This document shows, piece by piece, positions 1 to 12,045 of a stretch of 64,000 nt of DNA. Under the pieces are notes generated by a model. The model did not search any database. It was not told the origin of the DNA and was given only the letters and a program-made list of their open reading frames with translations. Origin of the DNA: Cycas panzhihuaensis (Eukaryota; Cycadophyta); contig CM041465.1 of assembly GCA_023213395.1 (NCBI GenBank), positions 133,989,741 to 134,053,740 on the forward strand, given 5' to 3'. Every line of letters begins with the position of its first letter. The first letter of the stretch is position 1. The translations under genes and the position numbers were made by a program.

Positions 1-2532
1 ATTAAATCGGTATGAAGGTGTCTTGGAGTTGAGTAATTGATCTTCAATCTCTACAAAGATAACATCTCTAGTGATGACAATTTTGCATTGTGAAGGTATA
101 AAAACTTTGTAGCCCTTTTTGTCCATAAGGTATCCGACAAAGATGCCTTTGAGGGCTCTATCTTGGAGCTTGTTTCTGTGTTCCTCCAGAATGTGAGCAT
201 AACAAGTAGAGCCAAAATTTTTGAAATGGGAGATAGCGAGGGTTTGTCCATACCACATTTCATGTGGAGAGGGGCCGATCTTGGAAGGACTAATAATGTT
301 GATGCAATACACAACAGTCCAGATAGCCTTAGCCCAAAGATAGACATAGACGTTTTTATATACCAACATAGCACACATCATGTTCATGATGGTCCTATTC
401 ATGCGCTCGACAACTCCATTTTACTGGGGTGTACCTGCAATAGTGGTCTAATGTTTGATTCCATGTTGATGCAGGTACGATTTAAACTCATTGGACGTGT
501 ACTCGCCAGCATTGTCAGTCCTGAGTATTTTGATCTTGAATCCAGATTTATTTTTCACGCAGACCTTGAAAGCTTGAAATATAGAAAAAGCTTCATCTTT
601 CTTTGCAGAAAAAGCAACCCATACTTTCTTGGTAAAATCATCAATGAAAGTAATATAGTACCACTTCTGTTTGAGAGAAGGGATGGGCATAGGACTGCAT
701 ATATCTAAGTGTACAAGTTGCAAAGGTTGGCTAGATTTCCACTAACTATGAGGAAAGGGTTGTCTTTGAGATTTGGCAATGATACATGCTTCGCATTTGA
801 AAGGCTTAGAGGAGAGCCAAGCATACTAGGAAGAGTGGTATGTAGTTCTCTTAAACAATCAATTTTGATATGGCCCATACAAGCATGTCATAGGGTCGTT
901 TGGGACAACGTTTGAGGAGTTAGGGTTGTGGTAAAAGCAGAGTCATCATCAACATAGTTAGCTTCAGAGGATGGTGAGCCAATTAGGCAAAAAAGCTTGC
1001 CATCAAGAATTCTAGTCATAACCACAGCATTTGAAGGAGGGTGAATGATACAGAGAGTTTGATTATTTGCAGTTACACTCAAATCAAAACCACGAGAGAC
1101 AAGGGTGAGCGAGGAGGCGGGTTCTACTTGAGGCGAGGAATATATAAAACATCAACAAGGGTAAAATCTTGAGGCCTGAGAGTTTCAGGCCAACAGTTCC
1201 AAGTCCTTGATTGAGAGATGATTTATCGACCATGTGTACAACACCATGAATTTTAGAGTCAAAATCACGAAAAGAGCGGCAATGACAAGTCATGTGTTGT
1301 GTTGCTCCAGTATCCATGATCCACGATGAAGTATTTGAGGTGGCACTATTTGCAACTCCAAGGGGTGAAGGCAAAAGTGAATAAGCATAGCCACAATAAG
1401 CCTCAATATACTTAGTGAATCTATCAACAACATTTAATGAAGTGCTCCCAACTCTTTGAAGGTGTGCATGAGCAAATTGTGTTCCACCAAAAGCATCTTT
1501 AAAAGAAGTATTATCAACATTATATGCACCATGGCGTTGTTGATAGCTTGGTAATTTATTAGTGGCTATTTTCTAATTTTTGGCATAGTGTCCTTTCTTG
1601 TTACACTTTTGGCATACAATTATTTGATTTTCAGTCCCATAAGAAGTATTGGGTTGGTTGGGTTGTCTCTGATTACTAGATCCGGGTCCAGGTTGATTAT
1701 TTTGGCTTCGGCCCTGAGACTATTTTTGTTGAAATTGAGAAGCCTGTTGACCAAGAGGACGTTGTCTTTGTTGTCTACCTCTGCCTTTTCCACAGGAATT
1801 ACTACTTCTGCGAGAGTATTGACCTTGATTTTTGGTATAACAAAGATCTTCTTCCACTTCAAAAGTAGTATCAACTAGATCAGATATAGTGGCAAAGTTG
1901 GTATCAAAGGTCTTATCAAATTCAATGAACTTATCAGTAAGATCCTCAAAATTTAGGGTCTTCAAAGTGCTACTAGATTGAAGACTTCCTAGTAGATTTT
2001 TGTAATCTGGGATATGGAGGCATGACTGAATTAAGAAAGCCCATGTAATGCATTGAGTTTTAAAATATTTATCAATGGCTTACTTGATTGGACAAAGGAG
2101 ATTGATTGTCTCACTTGCGTGTCCTTTCTGCATTTTCAATTTGTTCATCTTCAGCACTAAGTGAACAAATTCTAAGTCTGATTTAGTGTCAAAGTTCTTC
2201 CTAAGAACTTCAAGAACTTTCCATGTTGTATCATGTACAGCTTCATCAATGATATTATGCAGAGAATAATCAATGACACGAAGTATCCTTGCACGAATTT
2301 TATCATCATCAAGTTCTCATTGCCGTTTAATTGCGACGATTGGGGCAGTTGGAGCACCTCCTCCAGAAGTAGTTGAAGTAGTTGTAGCTGCAATAAATGA
2401 TGTAGGTTGTAAGCAATCTCTCCAAAAACCTTCATAGTTTGCAGCATTTCTGATACCAATGAACCACATGTCCCAATTTTCTTTCCCTTTTAGAATGCAG
2501 TTTATATTTTGCTTGAACTATGAAGACATGGT
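1..2532 (-). pseudogene. Ty1/copia gag-protease-integrase remnant (5' part of polyprotein)
   Basis: Reading leftwards from a likely gag start at 2532, the minus strand encodes a copia-type gag (a stop directly after the first three codons), a CCHC zinc knuckle at 1573-1614, an aspartic protease with DTGA at 1303-1314 followed by TQHMT, and an integrase below about 1000. The integrase shows FIDDFT, RTDNAGEY and NGVVERMNR, so all three catalytic acids (D, D, E) can be seen. The frame shifts several times and many glutamine positions are stops, for example before the NGVVERMNR block. The last cysteine of the zinc knuckle is a TAG stop. Reverse transcriptase and RNase H would lie beyond position 1, so the element is cut by the window edge. 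In family terms gag packages RNA, protease matures the polyprotein and integrase inserts the cDNA. The copia assignment is firm from the order protease then integrase; the copy cannot encode a working polyprotein. Confidence 0.88.
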
Positions 2533-2693
2533 GTTTTTTTAGAAGGGAAGAAATGAACAAGGGACTATAAAAGTGATGGTAATAAATAACCAATCATTGT
2601 TTACAAATGGGAGATGCAATGAAATACTGTAGCGTAAGGAAAAAAAAGTGAAAATAGTTGCTCAAAGATGAAGGGAGCAACTTAGAGAAAAGT

Positions 2694-2821
2694 CACTAAC
2701 ACCTGTAGCAAATATTAACATGATGCAACAGGAATATAAGAAGCACTATGATGAAAATTGACCACTAACACTTGTAAAAAATATTAACCTAACGTAGCAG
2801 GAATATGAGAAGCACTATGAT
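2694..2821. repeat. Tandem duplication, period 69 bp
   Basis: The block starting at 2694 (CACTAACACCTGTAGC) recurs at 2763 (CACTAACACTTGTAAA). Both copies end in a shared AGAAGCACTATGAT. The copies differ at scattered positions, so the duplication is old. Confidence 0.8.
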
Positions 2822-3731
2822 TGTGATTACACTATGGATCACCTTTTACAAATAAGTGAGTGATCAATATACAAAATTATAGGCCAATGTAGAAGCTAAC
2901 ATCATTGAGTATATACAACTTGAAACTCAAATGTAGGATGCGTAATCAACCCAATAACCTCTAACTTATGTCCAACATGTAATTGAGGTTGTTGAAGGGA
3001 TGCCTAGGCTTCTAGTAAAATTAAGTTGGTCTTCACCTGCAATACCCACAATTGTGCTTGGTGATGAAATCCAAGTCACAACGAAGCCCCAGAACTCCCA
3101 ATCCTCACCTAGTTCACCAATGAACAGTTATATACCTCCTCTAAAGAGTGGTACATGCATATCCATGGCTATGACGGATATTGGATCGGGTGTATTTTAA
3201 TCTTGTATTTAAAGTTTCAGTTTTCCCAATTGGTTATCAGGATGATCCCTGATTAAGGCACGATAGTATGGCTAACCAAACCTCACCAACATTCCAGTTC
3301 AGTCTAGTCCCAACTTGAAACCCACACCTCCTTTATGGGACGACATTCTGTCAACCAACGTATCTCAACCTTGGCGAGTGTGTGAATAGGTACAAGATGG
3401 TAGAAAATAACGTATATAATGTGTTCCTTTTAGGGAGAGTAAAAAGATTATCGAAGTTGCATTAAACGTACATACAACTTAAAATAGAATGCTTGCTTAG
3501 AGGGCTTTTGGAGTGCTTGCTTGGAGTGTTTACTTGGAGTATCTTTAGAGTGCTTGCTTGAAGTGATTTTAGAGTGTTGAAATATAATGTTGATAACTAA
3601 GTGAGGACATCGAATATTGCTTCGATCCAGATGTTTTTTTACTCACTTTTACAATGGGTTTTTAAGCCTTATAAAAAGAAGGAAGAAAATTTCTTCACTT
3701 TTTTTTTTTAAATACAAAAAAAAATTGTTTT

Positions 3732-4069
3732 CACTAAATCAGCAATAACTTTCTCCCACGATAACGAAATTGAATGTTGCTTTTTGTGTTGCAAACTAGA
3801 CTCTGAGTTTCATCTTCAGGAAGTAGAATCAAGTCCAAATGAGTTCTGAAAAAATTTTGGCAATTCTGCAAAATTAGGATAATATATTTTCTCAAAATTC
3901 TTACTAAAAATAACTATTGTTCACTAAAACAGCAATAACTCTCTCATACGACATCGAAATTGGGTGCTGATTTTTGTGTTGGAAAGTAGACTTGGAGTCT
4001 CATCTTTAACAATTAAAACCAGGTCAATTGGAGCTCTGTAGAAGAGTTTCTAGAGTTGTGAAGTTTAGC
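3732..4069. repeat. Tandem duplication, period about 190 bp
   Basis: Blocks of about 150 bp beginning CACTAAATCAGCAATAAC at 3732 and CACTAAAACAGCAATAAC at 3922 share many ordered stretches such as CGAAATTG, TTTTTGTGTTG and TAGACT. By eye they are roughly three quarters identical. Confidence 0.75.
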
Positions 4070-4571
4070 AAGCAAATTTTATTTCTGTAGAAATTTTAGT
4101 TTGTTAATATCTCATTAACATATGATACCATATGAAATTTCCATCATTTTTTTATCACCAGGATCTCAATATGGGCAAGGTGAGAGCATACAATGATGGA
4201 TATTTTAAATGGCTCCAAATTCTTTAAAAAAAATGGGTAGAACCTCCCATTGCAATCATTCTTCTAAAAGCTGAAAACATTCTGGCAACATTTCCCCTTG
4301 TTAAATGGATAAAACGAGGGGAAAGAAAAGAAGAATGAGATAACATAAATGGCCACCAAAGGATTGGAATCCTTGAGCCTTACAACTCCTTGTATTGTGC
4401 TTCCAAACCTACAAAAGAGAAAAGGAAAGCAAATAATACTAAATATGCTATAATAAAAACTTGAAAATATTTCAAAATCCACTTTCACAATCCCCTTCAC
4501 CACATGGATTGTGAGGGAAAAGGAAGTGATGGCTCCGTTGCAAGTGCAAGTGAGAAATATGAAGGAAGCAA

Positions 4572-4583
4572 GCTCTGATACCA
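4572..4583 (-). promoter_or_regulatory. Copia primer binding site
   Basis: The minus strand reads TGGTATCAGAGC, the classic plant retrotransposon site complementary to the 3' end of initiator methionine tRNA. It lies two bases from the LTR end, which fixes the orientation of the element. Confidence 0.88.
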
Positions 4584-4585
4584 CA

Positions 4586-4870
4586 TGAAAAAAGTGGATC
4601 TATCATTCATCTCCATGCACTAAACACAAAGGCAAACATGGAAGCAAGAGAGACTTGAGAGAAAAATAGTAGCTCTCACAAAATGGGGAGGTAAGAATGA
4701 GCCTCCTCCATTGAGCTTTTCCTTTTATATTGAGAGACGTAGCATTAGAGTTAGGTGAAATGAAATTACACATAATGCACATGAAAGTGCATTTTACTTA
4801 AGTGATATAATTTAAAGTTCACTTAAGACCCTTTTTAGAAATAATCAACTAATGTAATGACCTTATGACA
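4586..4870 (-). repeat. Copia 5' LTR
   Basis: This is about 285 bp with TG/CA ends (outer end approximate). On the minus strand a TATA box, ATATAAAAGG, lies at 4721-4730 with about 135 bp of R-U5 downstream before the primer binding site. The partner LTR is outside the window. Confidence 0.7.
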
Positions 4871-6288
4871 TTAACCCTTTTCAAGGACTACCTAAGTCAG
4901 AAGGGGAAGATACTATATATGTGGCGGTGGATCGCTTGACAAAATCCATTCATTTTATACATATTAAATCCACATACAAAGCTCCTCAATTAGTAGAAAT
5001 ATTTATCAAAGAGATACATAAACTACACAGTTTCCCTCAGACTATTATTAGCGAGAGGGATCCTAAAATTTTGAGCCACTTTTGGCAAGAGGTGTTTAAA
5101 TAAGTTGGCACAAAGTTAGAAATGAGCACTAGTTACCATCTGCAGACAAATGGTCAAACTGAGGCAGTTAACATATGCTTGGAAAACTACTTTAAAAACT
5201 TTGTGGTTGATTAATAGAACTCATGGGTCAAATGGCTACACTTAGTTAAAGCATGGTATAATTTTTCTTATCATTCATCCATTAAATGACCCAATTCCAA
5301 GTATTATATGGCTACCAACCAACCCAACTAAAGGATTGGATAACCAAGGATAGTAAAGTGCCAACAGTAAATGACTACCTTCAAGAAATATAAGACATGG
5401 TTCAAATATTAGAAGAGCATCTAGAAGAGGCCAAGAATTGGATGAAAGAACAAGCTGACAAACATTGTGTTGAAAGAGAATTAGAGATTGGAGATTGGGT
5501 TTACATAAAACTACAGCCATATAAACAAGTCTCCTTAAAAGGTTTTTAGAAGGAAAAGTTAAGCCCTAGGTTGTGTGTTCTGTACCTAGTTAAACAAAAA
5601 TTGGGGGAAGTTGCTTATGCCCCAAAACTTTCTACCTCTAAACTACATAATGTGTTTCATTTTTTATGCTTAAAGGAAAAAATAGGTGTCCATATTCCTA
5701 TGCAGACAAAGTTACTTCTCTTGGATGAAGAAGGAAAATTGATTCTTATTCCTTAAGCCATTATCGATGTTCTTAGGAAACAATTACGATAAAAAAACTA
5801 TTCAAGAGTACTTAACTAGCACAGACTTTGCCAGTCTGAAAGTGTCGATAGGCATAGTTGTATAGACGCAGTTCAAAACTTAACACTAAATAGCTCTTCT
5901 AGAAGTATCACTTTATCGACCTTATACACAGCTATTAGCTTTTGCGTTGGAGATGGGTGTATTTACCAAACATGTCGAGATGCTCACCTGGCTCTCAAAT
6001 ACCATCACATTCAATGTGAATTTTCCTTCGTAATAGAGAAGTACTTAAGGGGTGATTACCTTTCTTATTTTCCATTTATTTTTTCATTTTTATTTACTCT
6101 TGTAATATGGCATGGAGTAAATAGTCGCACACAAAGTCAATTAGAGGTGCCTATCAGCACAATTAAATGGAAGTTGTTGCCTTTTGAAGATGCCACTTGG
6201 GAGTCTGTCAATTTCATCAGTCGATATCCCGAATTGCAAAATAGAAGTTTCATGGATGAAACATCTTGGGAAGAGGACTTATTATGAA
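4871..6288 (+). pseudogene. Ty3/gypsy chromovirus integrase and chromodomain remnant
   Basis: Translation gives the integrase core starting at a GLPKSEG block, then AVDRLTK, ISERDPK and NGQTEAVN. These mark the three catalytic positions; the second aspartate of the usual SDRDPK is glutamate here. Stops and at least one frameshift follow near 5270. The integrase C-terminal region is seen at about 5560-5755, with a LHNVFHFLCLKEKIG phrase typical of chromoviruses. The tail at 6160-6288 reads KWKLLPFEDATWE and ends in a stop at 6286-6288, which is the second half of a chromodomain, the module that directs integration to particular chromatin. The N-terminal and earlier pol domains are missing because a copia element sits at the left edge. 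It is non-functional. Confidence 0.85.
5815..6158. mobile_element. Possible small insertion (MITE-like) inside the chromodomain
   Basis: The chromodomain frame is continuous up to IQEYL at about 5814 and resumes as KWKLLPFEDATWE at about 6160. The 345 bp between do not fit the domain. Near its ends GTGTCGATAGGCA (about 5840) and TGCCTATCAGCAC (about 6142) are imperfect inverted repeats. No clear target duplication was found, so a MITE identity is only a suggestion. Confidence 0.35.
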
Positions 6289-7100
6289 CCTCTTTTAAGA
6301 ATTAGTTAATTAATCTAATCAAAAGGTGTCTTTGAATGGTCGCATCCATTCGCTAAAAAATAGTATCTCATGGATATAAATATGCACCCAAATGTAAACT
6401 ATTCATAATTCATTTTTTTCAATCAGCATTAAGTCTTTTGACTATTAATACTTTCACGCATACTTGTCCTCATGTGCTCTCAATTGGAATTAATGATACT
6501 CTTCAGGTCACAAACAAAGGTTAGTAACAAATTATACTCACCAAGCATGGATAGTGTTTTCTGCAATCTGAGAACTTACCGAATGTCATGCCAACAGGTA
6601 AGTGAAGCTATGTGCTTCTTGCTTTCTAGATCAACTTAGATTAGTTATTTCACAAGCATACGTTGCCGCCTACCTGTTGATTTGTTGAATGAATGTATTT
6701 GTTGTTACTCGATGATGATTTTGACCATGGTCGATGACTTTATGGTTGTCCATCTGAGTTTGATGGGTTGAGAACGACCTTTTAATACCTTTACAAGTCA
6801 CGTCTTGCCTTTCTTCTTCCCTTGTTTGCCACTTTCCTTTGCTCAACTTGCTCTTTTGATCTTTTTTCTTCAAAATTTTTCTATTTTTAGACTATTTTCT
6901 TCTATACCATTGTGATTTTCTACCTATCTCATTTGTTTTTTGCTTGTATCGTTATGATTGTTGACATGCCGCTTTGATTTCTATTTGAAATTGTAGAAAT
7001 TAGTATTTCTACAATACCATGAAGTTTGTCACAACATCGCTCTGTATTTTACAGTACGACCTAAACTGCGCAATACCAATTTTTTAACTTTAAAATTTTT
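6289..7100 (+). other. Gypsy 3' region, possible 3' LTR start near 6326
   Basis: After the chromodomain stop comes AATCAAAAGG followed by TGTCTTTGAATGG, which could be a weak polypurine tract and LTR start, with a TATA-like GATATAAATATG near 6373. The far end of such an LTR could not be placed. No coding sequence is recognised. Confidence 0.3.
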
Positions 7101-7177
7101 TAGGCCTATGGTTGGTCGCACATTTATGGCACCAATTTGCAGGCCCACCCCTTGATTTGACCCATTCTATGGGCTGC

Positions 7178-7304
7178 CCATGGTTTCGAACCAAAACCAT
7201 GGATCATTTAATCATCCCCCCATGGCTTTGGCTTCAAAACCATGGGCTATCAATCAATAGTTTTCGTCCATGGTTCTCCCTAATCTATGGCCCCAAAACC
7301 ATGG
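7178..7304. repeat. Cluster of six CCATGG palindromes
   Basis: CCATGG occurs at 7178, 7197, 7220, 7240, 7268 and 7299, usually within AAACCATGG or CCATGGTT, with degenerate relatives (CTATGG) nearby. Spacing is 19-31 bp, suggesting a decayed short tandem or interspersed repeat. Confidence 0.6.
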
Positions 7305-7330
7305 GCCCTAGACCTTCCCCTCATCTATGT

Positions 7331-9635
7331 ATACCCCCGTTTTTAATTGGAAAAGGGGAGGTCAAATTCTGAGTAATTATGTTGTTGTTATGTTGTCAGA
7401 TTCTTGCCAAATCACCCATTCTCATTTAGGTTTGCTTGTCAACTTCCTTAATTGGCTTGAGGACTAAACACTAGTTGTGATTGGAGCACTCTTTGGCTAG
7501 AATAGAGCATCATCAATGTCCCTCCTTCACTCAGAACAAGGGTCTCACCCCCCAACACTACTAGGATTTTCACCCTTTTACCTAAGTACTCATTTACTAC
7601 TTTCTAGCATTAAATTTCCCTTTTTATGCTTCATATTTCCTTTGTTGTTTTAACTGCTTTCCTTTGTTCGCTTCACTCTTCGGTGTGTGGGTGCCTTACA
7701 GAGGGAAACAGGGTCAAGTATTGCTCATTGGACTCAGAAAAGGGTGGCAAAATTGCCATTTCTAAGGCCCCTTTTCACACCAATGCTTTACTTAGTTTGA
7801 GTTAGCAATTCAACTTTTATTTGGTAGATTTTCCATCTTGTTTGCTATATAGCTTGTATCCAACTAACTTGTGCAAGTGCAAGAACTTCTTAAAGACTCG
7901 TATGTAGGTTGGGAAAAGTGCTTGGAGTAGTTAGAGGAACCTCTTCCTCTCCCTTTCCTTTATTTTTCGTCCCCAACCGACAAAGTGCCTCTTATGCAGC
8001 AGACACACTACCAAAATTGTATTAGCATACAACAAAAGGTTAGTATTCAAAGTGATCTTTAAAGTGATTTCTAGCATATTTAAGTTTGATTATAAACTTT
8101 TTTCATCATAAATCAATTTGGCAAGCAGAAATGCTACCAAATGTTTCCTAGAAATCAATTGCATATGCATGTTTACTTGACTTTGTTTTAAGTGTGATTG
8201 GTGATTTGAAAAACTATGAAAAACACTGTTGGAAAAAAGGGGGTAAGATTGGATATTTGAACATTATTCCAGGTATTCTCCTCAAAACCTTATTTTGTAG
8301 ATTCAATTGTTTAAAAAAAAGGCTTGAAATCATACTATTACTTTGTAGTTTTACTTTGAAAACAAAAAGGTAGGAAAGGAGTTGTTTGCTTGTCAGTTTG
8401 ACAATTGTTGTTTGTCCTTCTCCCATCTTGCACACAAGTGCACTTTTGTTTTTCAAAATAAAAAGAGTCTTTGCTTTGCATAACATGTGCCCGTTGGTTT
8501 AAACCTTTTGGTGTGTACCTTCGAGGGCCAAAACAAGGAAGAGGGTTGCACTTGTTATGAGTCCTCAAATCTGTGGGGCCTACAACTCCAGTTGTTAGGT
8601 TAGTTCTACTTATTGGACATTCAATTCTAAAGTGCATATCGGTTGCATCTAGCATGTGTTGTTTGCTCTTTTAGTCTCTCTTAGGAAGTAGGGTCCATTC
8701 TCATACTGACAAGGAGGGACTGAGGTTTATCTACTTGGAATTCATCACTAGACGAGAGATGCAGTCATGTGCCTCTAGATGTGTCGAGTTCTCCATATCC
8801 GTATTTTGAACGAGCCCGTGAAGGGTGTTTATCATCACTACGTGTTTACGTATGGGGCATGGATAGTCAAGTAAACTTCATTCGTCTTGTTGAAAGCAGT
8901 GTCCTCTTCTTCTTCACCACTTAGGAGCTTGAGGTTTGTTGGAATCGGACGCGGGCACTGCCAGATGACCTCACACTTATATGAGCACCATTGCCAGTAG
9001 AAGAGGTCCCACCAACTTATCCACAAGCAGATCTATCCTATGGTCTTGAATCCTTCAAACCTGTTGCTCTAGGCAATTCTTTCCCCCATTCTCATAGATC
9101 TAGTCTATCATCTTAGAGTTAAGCGAGAGTTTGAGTTATGATTATATCACTCAGTCCTAGTGGGTTTAGTCGATTAGGATAGGCACATAGTTGCATAGTT
9201 CTTGGGCATTCGTGCTCGATCAACCCCCTCACACCATGAGAGGGCCTCTTGTGTGTTGTTTGATCCTTTCGAGGATGCTAATTGTGTGATAGGTTGATTT
9301 CATCCTAAAGCATTCTGTTGGTTTTTAGTTCACTTTCTTGATTGATCCATAGCTGCCTCATCTACCTACTTGCATTGCACTTTTCAATTGATTAGTTAGT
9401 TTCAATTTGCTTTTAGCCTTTCTCTTTTTATTTTCATTTTTTCTGGCACATCGCACACACTTGCACATTGGCCTTATTCTAACCTAACAAACAAATAGTC
9501 TGTCAATCCCCATAGCTGCATACAAGAGACGCATAAGTACCTCGTGGGGCATATGGTTGCGTCCCTCCCTGCTCACCCTTCAGATTTATTTTGGAGTCGT
9601 GTTTGCACATCCTCTCCTCTCGCACATCTGCAATC
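7331..9635. other. Unassigned intergenic DNA
   Basis: No domain, LTR pair or conserved open frame was recognised. Open frames of 60-105 codons here lack any familiar motif. It is probably old repeat DNA. Confidence 0.5.
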
Positions 9636-11500
9636 AGATACTCAGTGGTATGTTACTCTAAAACATTCACAGACATAGTCTAGAACTATTGTGTTTATGA
9701 GAAAGAGATGTATGCCATCATATTGCCATTTAAGTTCTTGCAATATTATGTACTGAGTCGAGAAACTAGCATCCATTTTGATCAAAAACCATTGTAGCAT
9801 CTTCATGCACAATTTAAAATAAAGAATAATCAAAATATGAAACAGATAAGTTATTTGTGATAGTTTCACACTTTCACAAAATATAAAAAGGGCACAACAA
9901 ACTAGTTTGTTGATTGCCTCAGCAAACTGCCAATTCATACATTTGATGAGTGTGTTAGATACACGAGGTTTTAACTTTGTTGATCGGAATAAATTCTATA
10001 ATATCTATGCTGACTTCTCAACAATCTATATTATTCTCAGCAACCAACATCTAGAATATTTCTACCTACAAGATGGCCCATTATAAAAGTTGGGAACATT
10101 ACGTGCACCTATAGTAAATTCTCACACAACATTGATGAAAAGCACATTATTCGAAGATGGCAGCGCATTTTGGAGTCAAAAAAGCTCTAATCATTCTACA
10201 AAAGTATTCATATTGTCCTAAAATGTAATTAAACGAAGAGAAATATCTGAAAATTTGTGTAGCATGTTGCATGGCCAAGCCACTGAATAGGAGATAGGGG
10301 AAGTACTTGCTACTGATATTGTCATCAAGACTATGGGAATCAATCTCGATGGACTTTTTCAGAGGCCTTCCTTTGAGAGACAAAATGACTGTCTTTGTAA
10401 TTGCAAATACATGCACCAAGATGGCAATAATTATTCTACGTAAGAAAAGAGTGGCAACCTAGCAAGTAGCTAAATTACTCTTCACTCGTGTTTGGGTACA
10501 TATCAATTTGCTGTCATCTATCATTTCCAATAGAGATAGTAAGTTTTGAGCCACTTGTAACAAGTATTGTAGCATATGACAAATAATATGTTGAACAGAT
10601 TGACAGCTTTTCATCTTGAAATGGATGGACAATCTGAAGTGATAAACAGGACTATTGTGCCCATGTTCAAAATGCACAATTATAAGCATCTGAAAATGTG
10701 GAACAATAACCTGCCATGCATCCAACACGGGTAGGGCTAATCATAACTCCATAGACCATAGCCCTTTTGAAGCTTGTTTTGGGTTTCAAGTTTCAACCCT
10801 CAGCCACCCTTGAACTCACCTTGTCTAGAGTTAGTCTTGTACCTACAAGGCTAGGTAAGTAAGTTCAGCACATTCAAGCAATCCACAAGCAAGTATAGGA
10901 GATACTTGCAAAAACACAACTTAAGTACAAAGAAAGGCACAGCAAATACAAAGTACATCACAGCTTTTAGATAGGCAGCAAAGTCTAGTTACACTTGCCA
11001 AAGGAAAGAATGAAGGGGAAATATCAAAAGAATCCAACCAATAAGGTATGGCCTAGACACAATTTTGGAAGCAATTGATGAGAGTGTTTTCTGATTGGAC
11101 CTGACTCCATACTTGGGAACATACTCAGCCTTCAATGTGGATTAGCTCAAGGTAAACTTCCCTTGTTTGATGGATGATGATAAAAATGCTATGCCATCCA
11201 ATCTAGACAAATTATATCATAACACAGGACCACAACCATTGCAGGGAGACATGATTTTGACAGACACAAGAAGAAAGTCAGAGCTTCCACAATCCAAATG
11301 TACAAAGTAGCCAAACAAGGCATTTTTCCACAGCAAGCAAAGTGGGTCACAATTATAAAAAATTGCAGCAACAGAGGGATGAACAATCAGCACAAAATGC
11401 CAAAGCCTTTGAATGGTGGAAACACTTTTCCAAAAACCATCAGAAGTTTAAACAGAGACAACTGCCCTTTTTGGTAACTTGTAAAATAGATTTTATTCCT
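9636..11500 (+). pseudogene. Ty3/gypsy RNase H and integrase remnant
   Basis: From about 9640 the plus strand reads through a gypsy RNase H: FTDIV, then NYCVYEKEMYAI, a DQKPL segment (normally DHKPL) and YKKGTTN, with four or five stops and no frameshift over about 300 bp. From about 10140 an integrase follows: HFGVKKA, a CVACC zinc-binding segment, ESISMDFF, ISNRDSKF (normally ISDRDSRF), and later blocks matching the DGQ and PIRYG regions, with a VFNVDQLK-like C-terminal phrase near 11130. Frames change several times. Sequence left of 9636 is unrelated, so the earlier pol domains were lost or displaced. The family is a chromovirus-like gypsy; the copy is dead. Confidence 0.82.
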
Positions 11501-11553
11501 TTTTTTGGGAGGCACAGAAATAAAGGTCCCAGTTGGGAATTTTGGAGAGGAAG

Positions 11554-11989
11554 TGTGTTTTGATGGTGTTTTTTAAGCAGTTAAAGAAACAAGGCCTGGC
11601 AGCTGGAATTCTTCTCAACAATTGACAAACAAAGAAGTAAGTCTGAGACCCATCTCTGTAAGAACTTATAGTCCAGGTTTCTTTTTTCTTCTGCTGTACT
11701 CCTTCAAATTTTGCAGAAATTTATAAATAGCTTACTCTGCAATTCCACGTCTATTTTTGTTGCACATACAAGATAGAGTGGTGGGAATTGTAACTATGTC
11801 TCTGTCTCATGCTATTTGAGAATTTAGCGTGAGTTCTCAAACATAAGTTTTGGTATTGGGTTTTTATAATCTTTCTTGTTTGCAAAACAAATTGGTGTGG
11901 CAGATCATTTAATCTCCAAACACTATGCTTTACCAAAAGCATTACAAGAAACATTTGCAGGAAAAGTAAAACTGAGACTCTTGCTACAA
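11554..11989 (+). repeat. Probable gypsy 3' LTR
   Basis: A purine tract, TTTTGGAGAGGAAG at 11540-11553, is followed by TGTGTTTTGATGG. A TATA-like TTTATAAATAGC lies near 11720. An end at GCTACA (11989) would give TGT...ACA termini and about 436 bp. No partner LTR is visible, so the right end is uncertain. It would lie within 60 bp of the PPR pseudogene stop. Confidence 0.45.
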
Positions 11990-12045
11990 TATGTATGAGC
12001 TTGTTCATATGCAAGTTTTATGTTTCTCACTTGTTTCCCTTCGCA

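Larger units (their letters stand above)
2533..4571 (-). other. Long untranslated leader of the copia element
   Basis: About 2 kb separates the primer binding site from gag, which is long for a copia leader. I recognise no coding sequence. It holds two old tandem duplications (2694-2821 and 3732-4069) and a run of short GAGTGCTTGCTTG-like repeats around 3490-3570. Part of it could be a later insertion that I cannot delimit. Confidence 0.45.
1..4870 (-). mobile_element. Ty1/copia retrotransposon, partial, inserted in a gypsy element
   Basis: The element runs from a 5' LTR at about 4586-4870 through a primer binding site at 4572-4583 and a long leader into gag and pol, leaving the window at position 1. 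It appears to interrupt the integrase of a plus-strand gypsy element whose coding resumes at about 4871. The right LTR end is taken as CA at 4869-4870 because the minus strand then begins TGTCATAAGG, but a few bases of error are possible. The target duplication cannot be tested because the other end is outside the window. Confidence 0.7.

Noticed and set aside
2172-2459. Leucine/glutamine-rich 95-codon minus-strand frame
   Set aside because: It is out of frame with the copia gag that covers the same bases.
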